From contig CBFIEF010000010.1 in NCBI GenBank assembly GCA_965661545.1, forward strand, positions 25,614 through 89,613: a stretch of 64,000 nt of DNA, in the 5' to 3' direction. Both the position numbers and the translations under genes were made by a program. This DNA comes from UBA7985 sp965661545 (GTDB lineage: Bacteria > Pseudomonadota > Alphaproteobacteria > UBA7985). Below the pieces are notes generated by a model that worked only from the letters and a program-made list of their open reading frames with translations, had not been told where the DNA came from and made no database searches. This document shows, in pieces, positions 62,123 to 64,000 of the stretch (the stretch's first letter is position 1; every line of letters begins with the position of its first letter).

Positions 62123-63175
62123 ATGGACCGCCACGCTCACCATAAAGCCCTGCTCGCCCCCTTGCGTGCGGCGCTCTACGATTTTTCGGAGAGTGGCGTC
62201 CGTGCGGCATTGGCGGAGGTGTGTGCGGATGATGCTGTATTTCGCTTGGCACACCCCTTGGGCGAGGTCCACGGCACCGATGCATTCTTCCAGACCGCCT
62301 TCGCGCCCTTGGTCAGCGCATGGCCGGATTTAGAGCGTCGGGACCATATCGTGATGGCCGGCACCGACGATCACGGCCACGATTGGGTCGGCTGTGGAGG
62401 CTATTATCTGGGCGTTGCGCTGGGTCCATGGCTGGATATTCCACCGACCGGGCACATCGTCCACATGCGCTTTCACGAGTTCTTCCGCTTTGTGGATGGC
62501 AAGGTGGTGGAGATGCAATCGCTCTGGGATATTCCAGAAGTCATGATGCAGGCCAAGGCTTGGCCCATGGCGCCGTCCCTTGGCCGCGAGTGGCACGTCC
62601 CCGGCCCGGCAACCCAAGACGGCATCATCACGAACTCCAGCGATGAATCTATCGGTGAGAAAACCAAACGCACCATCATTGAAATGCTGGAAAAGATGAA
62701 ACGCCACCCCGGCATGGGCGGCCCCTCTGTGATGGAAATGGACCGCTATTGGCACCCGAAAATGAGCTGGTATGGCCCCAGCGGCATCGGCTCTGGTCGC
62801 GGCATTTCCGGTTTTCGCCACTGGCACCAAATTCCATTTCTCAACGCCATGCCCGATCGTGGGAAAGAGCGGGCGTCCCTGACCTATCATTTCTTTGGCG
62901 AGCAGAACTACGCTGCCGTGACGGGTTGGCCGAACATGATCCAAACCGTCTCAGATGACGGTTGGATGGGTATCGCGCCAGCCGGACGGAAAATCACCAT
63001 GAAGTCGCTGGACTTCTGGCGGATCGAAAACGGGTTGATCCGTGAAAACTGGGTCATGGTCGACGTGCTGGAAGCCTTTCATCAGCTGGGCGTTGATGTG
63101 CTTGCGCGTCTTGCGGAATTCAACAAAGCCCGAAATCTTGGCCGCGTTGATCTGCCCACGGGCATGGAGGCCTAG
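62123..63175 (+). CDS. Double SnoaL/NTF2-fold protein, paralogue of 54511-55593
   Basis: The 350-residue protein has domain 1 (about 10-150) with LAHPLGEVHGTDAFFQTAFAP and domain 2 (about 195-340) with YWHPKMSWYGPSGIGSGRGI, FRHWHQIPFL and GWPNMIQTVSDDGW. Large blocks match the 54511 protein, including the end QLGVDVLARLAEFNKARNLGR. It lies 27 nt after the dehydrogenase gene and 4 nt before the LacI gene, so it is part of the same operon. The conserved His/Trp-rich segment FRHWHQIPFL may line the active cavity. Confidence 0.8.
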   Translation: MDRHAHHKALLAPLRAALYDFSESGVRAALAEVCADDAVFRLAHPLGEVHGTDAFFQTAFAPLVSAWPDLERRDHIVMAGTDDHGHDWVGCGGYYLGVALGPWLDIPPTGHIVHMRFHEFFRFVDGKVVEMQSLWDIPEVMMQAKAWPMAPSLGREWHVPGPATQDGIITNSSDESIGEKTKRTIIEMLEKMKRHPGMGGPSVMEMDRYWHPKMSWYGPSGIGSGRGISGFRHWHQIPFLNAMPDRGKERASLTYHFFGEQNYAAVTGWPNMIQTVSDDGWMGIAPAGRKITMKSLDFWRIENGLIRENWVMVDVLEAFHQLGVDVLARLAEFNKARNLGRVDLPTGMEA

Positions 63176-63179
63176 GCGG

Positions 63180-64000
63180 ATGTCGGAAAAGGTCACAGCC
63201 CTGCAAGTCGCCCAGCGCGCCGGTGTCTCACAGTCCGCTGTCAGCCGCGTCTTCACGCCCGGCGCGTCAGTGTCGGAGAAGATGGCAACCAAAGTGCGAG
63301 AGGCTGCCGAGGAATTGGGCTACCGACCCAACATTCTGGCGCGTGCCATGGTCTCTGGCCGCAGTCGCATTGTCGGCTTCGTGGTCGCGTATCTGGACAA
63401 CTACTTCTACCCCGAAGCGATTGAAAAGCTCTCCAACGCCATGCAGGCCGAGGGCTATCACGTCCTCATGTTCATGGCCTCGCAGACGACAGGTAACATT
63501 GACGACGTGGTGGATGAAATTCTCGACTATCAGATCGACGGGCTGATCTTCGCCTCTGTCGCGCTGTCTTCCACCATCGTTGCACGCTGTCAGGCTGCGG
63601 GCGTGCCGATGATCCTGTTTAATCGGCGACAGGATATGGAGGGCGTGAGCTCGATCACATCCGACAATTTCGCCGGGGGCCGCAAAGTTGGGGAGTACCT
63701 CATCAACTGTGGTCACCGTCGCATTGGCTATATCGCTGGCTGGGAGGGTGCATCGACTCAGCGCGATCGAGAGGCCGGCTTGATGGCGGCCCTGACCGGG
63801 CACGACATTCCGCTGTTTGCCCGTGAAGTTGGAAATTTCCGCAAAGAAGGCGCGATCGAAGCCGCGCGCGCGATGTTTGATGTACCTGTGAACGAGCGCC
63901 CAGATGCTGTCTTTGTCGCCAACGATCATATGGCGTTCTTCGTGCTGGACGTTCTGCGGTATGAGCTGGGCTTGAAGGTTCCTGATGACGTTGCAATCAT
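63180..64000 (+). CDS. LacI-family transcriptional regulator (partial, C-terminus outside window)
   Basis: At least 273 residues are visible. The N-terminus is the LacI HTH (ALQVAQRAGVSQSAVSRVFTPG) with the hinge helix (RPNILARAMVSGRSRIVGFV), then the periplasmic-binding-protein-like effector domain (DYQIDGLIFASV; SDNFAGGRKVGEYLI; VFVANDHMAFFVLDVLR). It starts 4 nt after the SnoaL stop. Because the operators at 51533 and 55647 have the LacI-type form TTGnATnCGnATnCAA, it is the best candidate for their ligand-responsive repressor. Confidence 0.92.
   Translation, partial: MSEKVTALQVAQRAGVSQSAVSRVFTPGASVSEKMATKVREAAEELGYRPNILARAMVSGRSRIVGFVVAYLDNYFYPEAIEKLSNAMQAEGYHVLMFMASQTTGNIDDVVDEILDYQIDGLIFASVALSSTIVARCQAAGVPMILFNRRQDMEGVSSITSDNFAGGRKVGEYLINCGHRRIGYIAGWEGASTQRDREAGLMAALTGHDIPLFAREVGNFRKEGAIEAARAMFDVPVNERPDAVFVANDHMAFFVLDVLRYELGLKVPDDVAI

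Noticed and set aside
1..64000. CRISPR arrays, tRNA, rRNA, insertion sequences or prophage genes
   Set aside because: None seen on reading both strands: no regularly spaced direct repeats, no transposase or integrase-like products, no cloverleaf-like segments recognised. A tRNA scan would be decisive for the RNA genes.

Overview
The window reads as part of a free-living marine alphaproteobacterial chromosome. The evidence is the moderately GC-rich coding, dense short-spaced operons, a blue-tuned proteorhodopsin, a DMSP-demethylase-like operon, betaine/hydroxyproline catabolism, a DHPS-dehydrogenase-like enzyme and many ABC importers. SAR116-like or roseobacter-like lineages fit; the sequence alone does not decide. 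I saw no rRNA, tRNA, CRISPR array, insertion sequence or phage gene. Both window edges cut genes: a Gfo/Idh/MocA oxidoreductase at the left and a LacI-type regulator at the right.

Layout. 1-3.4 kb: partial oxidoreductase, then a five-gene operon on the minus strand (deaminase, acylphosphatase-like protein, Rieske protein, Rieske-less mononuclear-iron oxygenase, GST-like protein) that resembles a split N-demethylase. 3.6-6.6 kb: pntAB transhydrogenase. 6.9-16 kb: giant 5-oxoprolinase/hydantoinase, divergent from malonyl-CoA decarboxylase, a flavoprotein, an alpha/beta hydrolase and an MFS transporter. 16-23 kb: EamA transporter, amidase, fatty-acid-hydroxylase-like protein, methyltransferase-like protein, proteorhodopsin, a second flavoprotein. 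23-28.6 kb: complete oligopeptide ABC importer with a Tat-exported binding protein. 28.6-31.2 kb: LemA plus DUF2207 protein. 31.2-35.7 kb: DmdA-like, crotonase-like, acyl-CoA synthetase and phosphonoacetaldehyde hydrolase operon. 36-41 kb: small regulators, hydroxyproline operon, Rieske betaine-demethylase-like gene. 41-50.4 kb: SDR plus FeS-photolyase, persulfide-dioxygenase-like protein, OYE-family reductase, FAD monooxygenase, DSD1-family PLP enzyme, membrane protein, PhyH dioxygenase.

50.4-64 kb is the most unusual part. Five SnoaL/NTF2-fold proteins, four of them double-domain, are interleaved with an alpha/beta hydrolase, a LysR regulator, a complete sugar-type ABC importer, an HpsN-like (HisD-family) dehydrogenase and a LacI regulator. 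Two near-identical LacI-type operator palindromes (51533-51548 and 55647-55662) lie 62-77 nt upstream of start codons in two separate transcription units, which suggests that the LacI protein at the right edge controls them as one regulon. I infer an undescribed uptake and catabolic pathway for a small polar metabolite; the substrate cannot be read from the sequence.

Genes work together mostly as import-plus-catabolism cassettes for dissolved organic N, S and C compounds, with light-driven proton pumping and transhydrogenase as energy modules. Two binding-protein genes are followed by strong hairpins before their permease genes, a layout that would give excess binding protein over membrane components.
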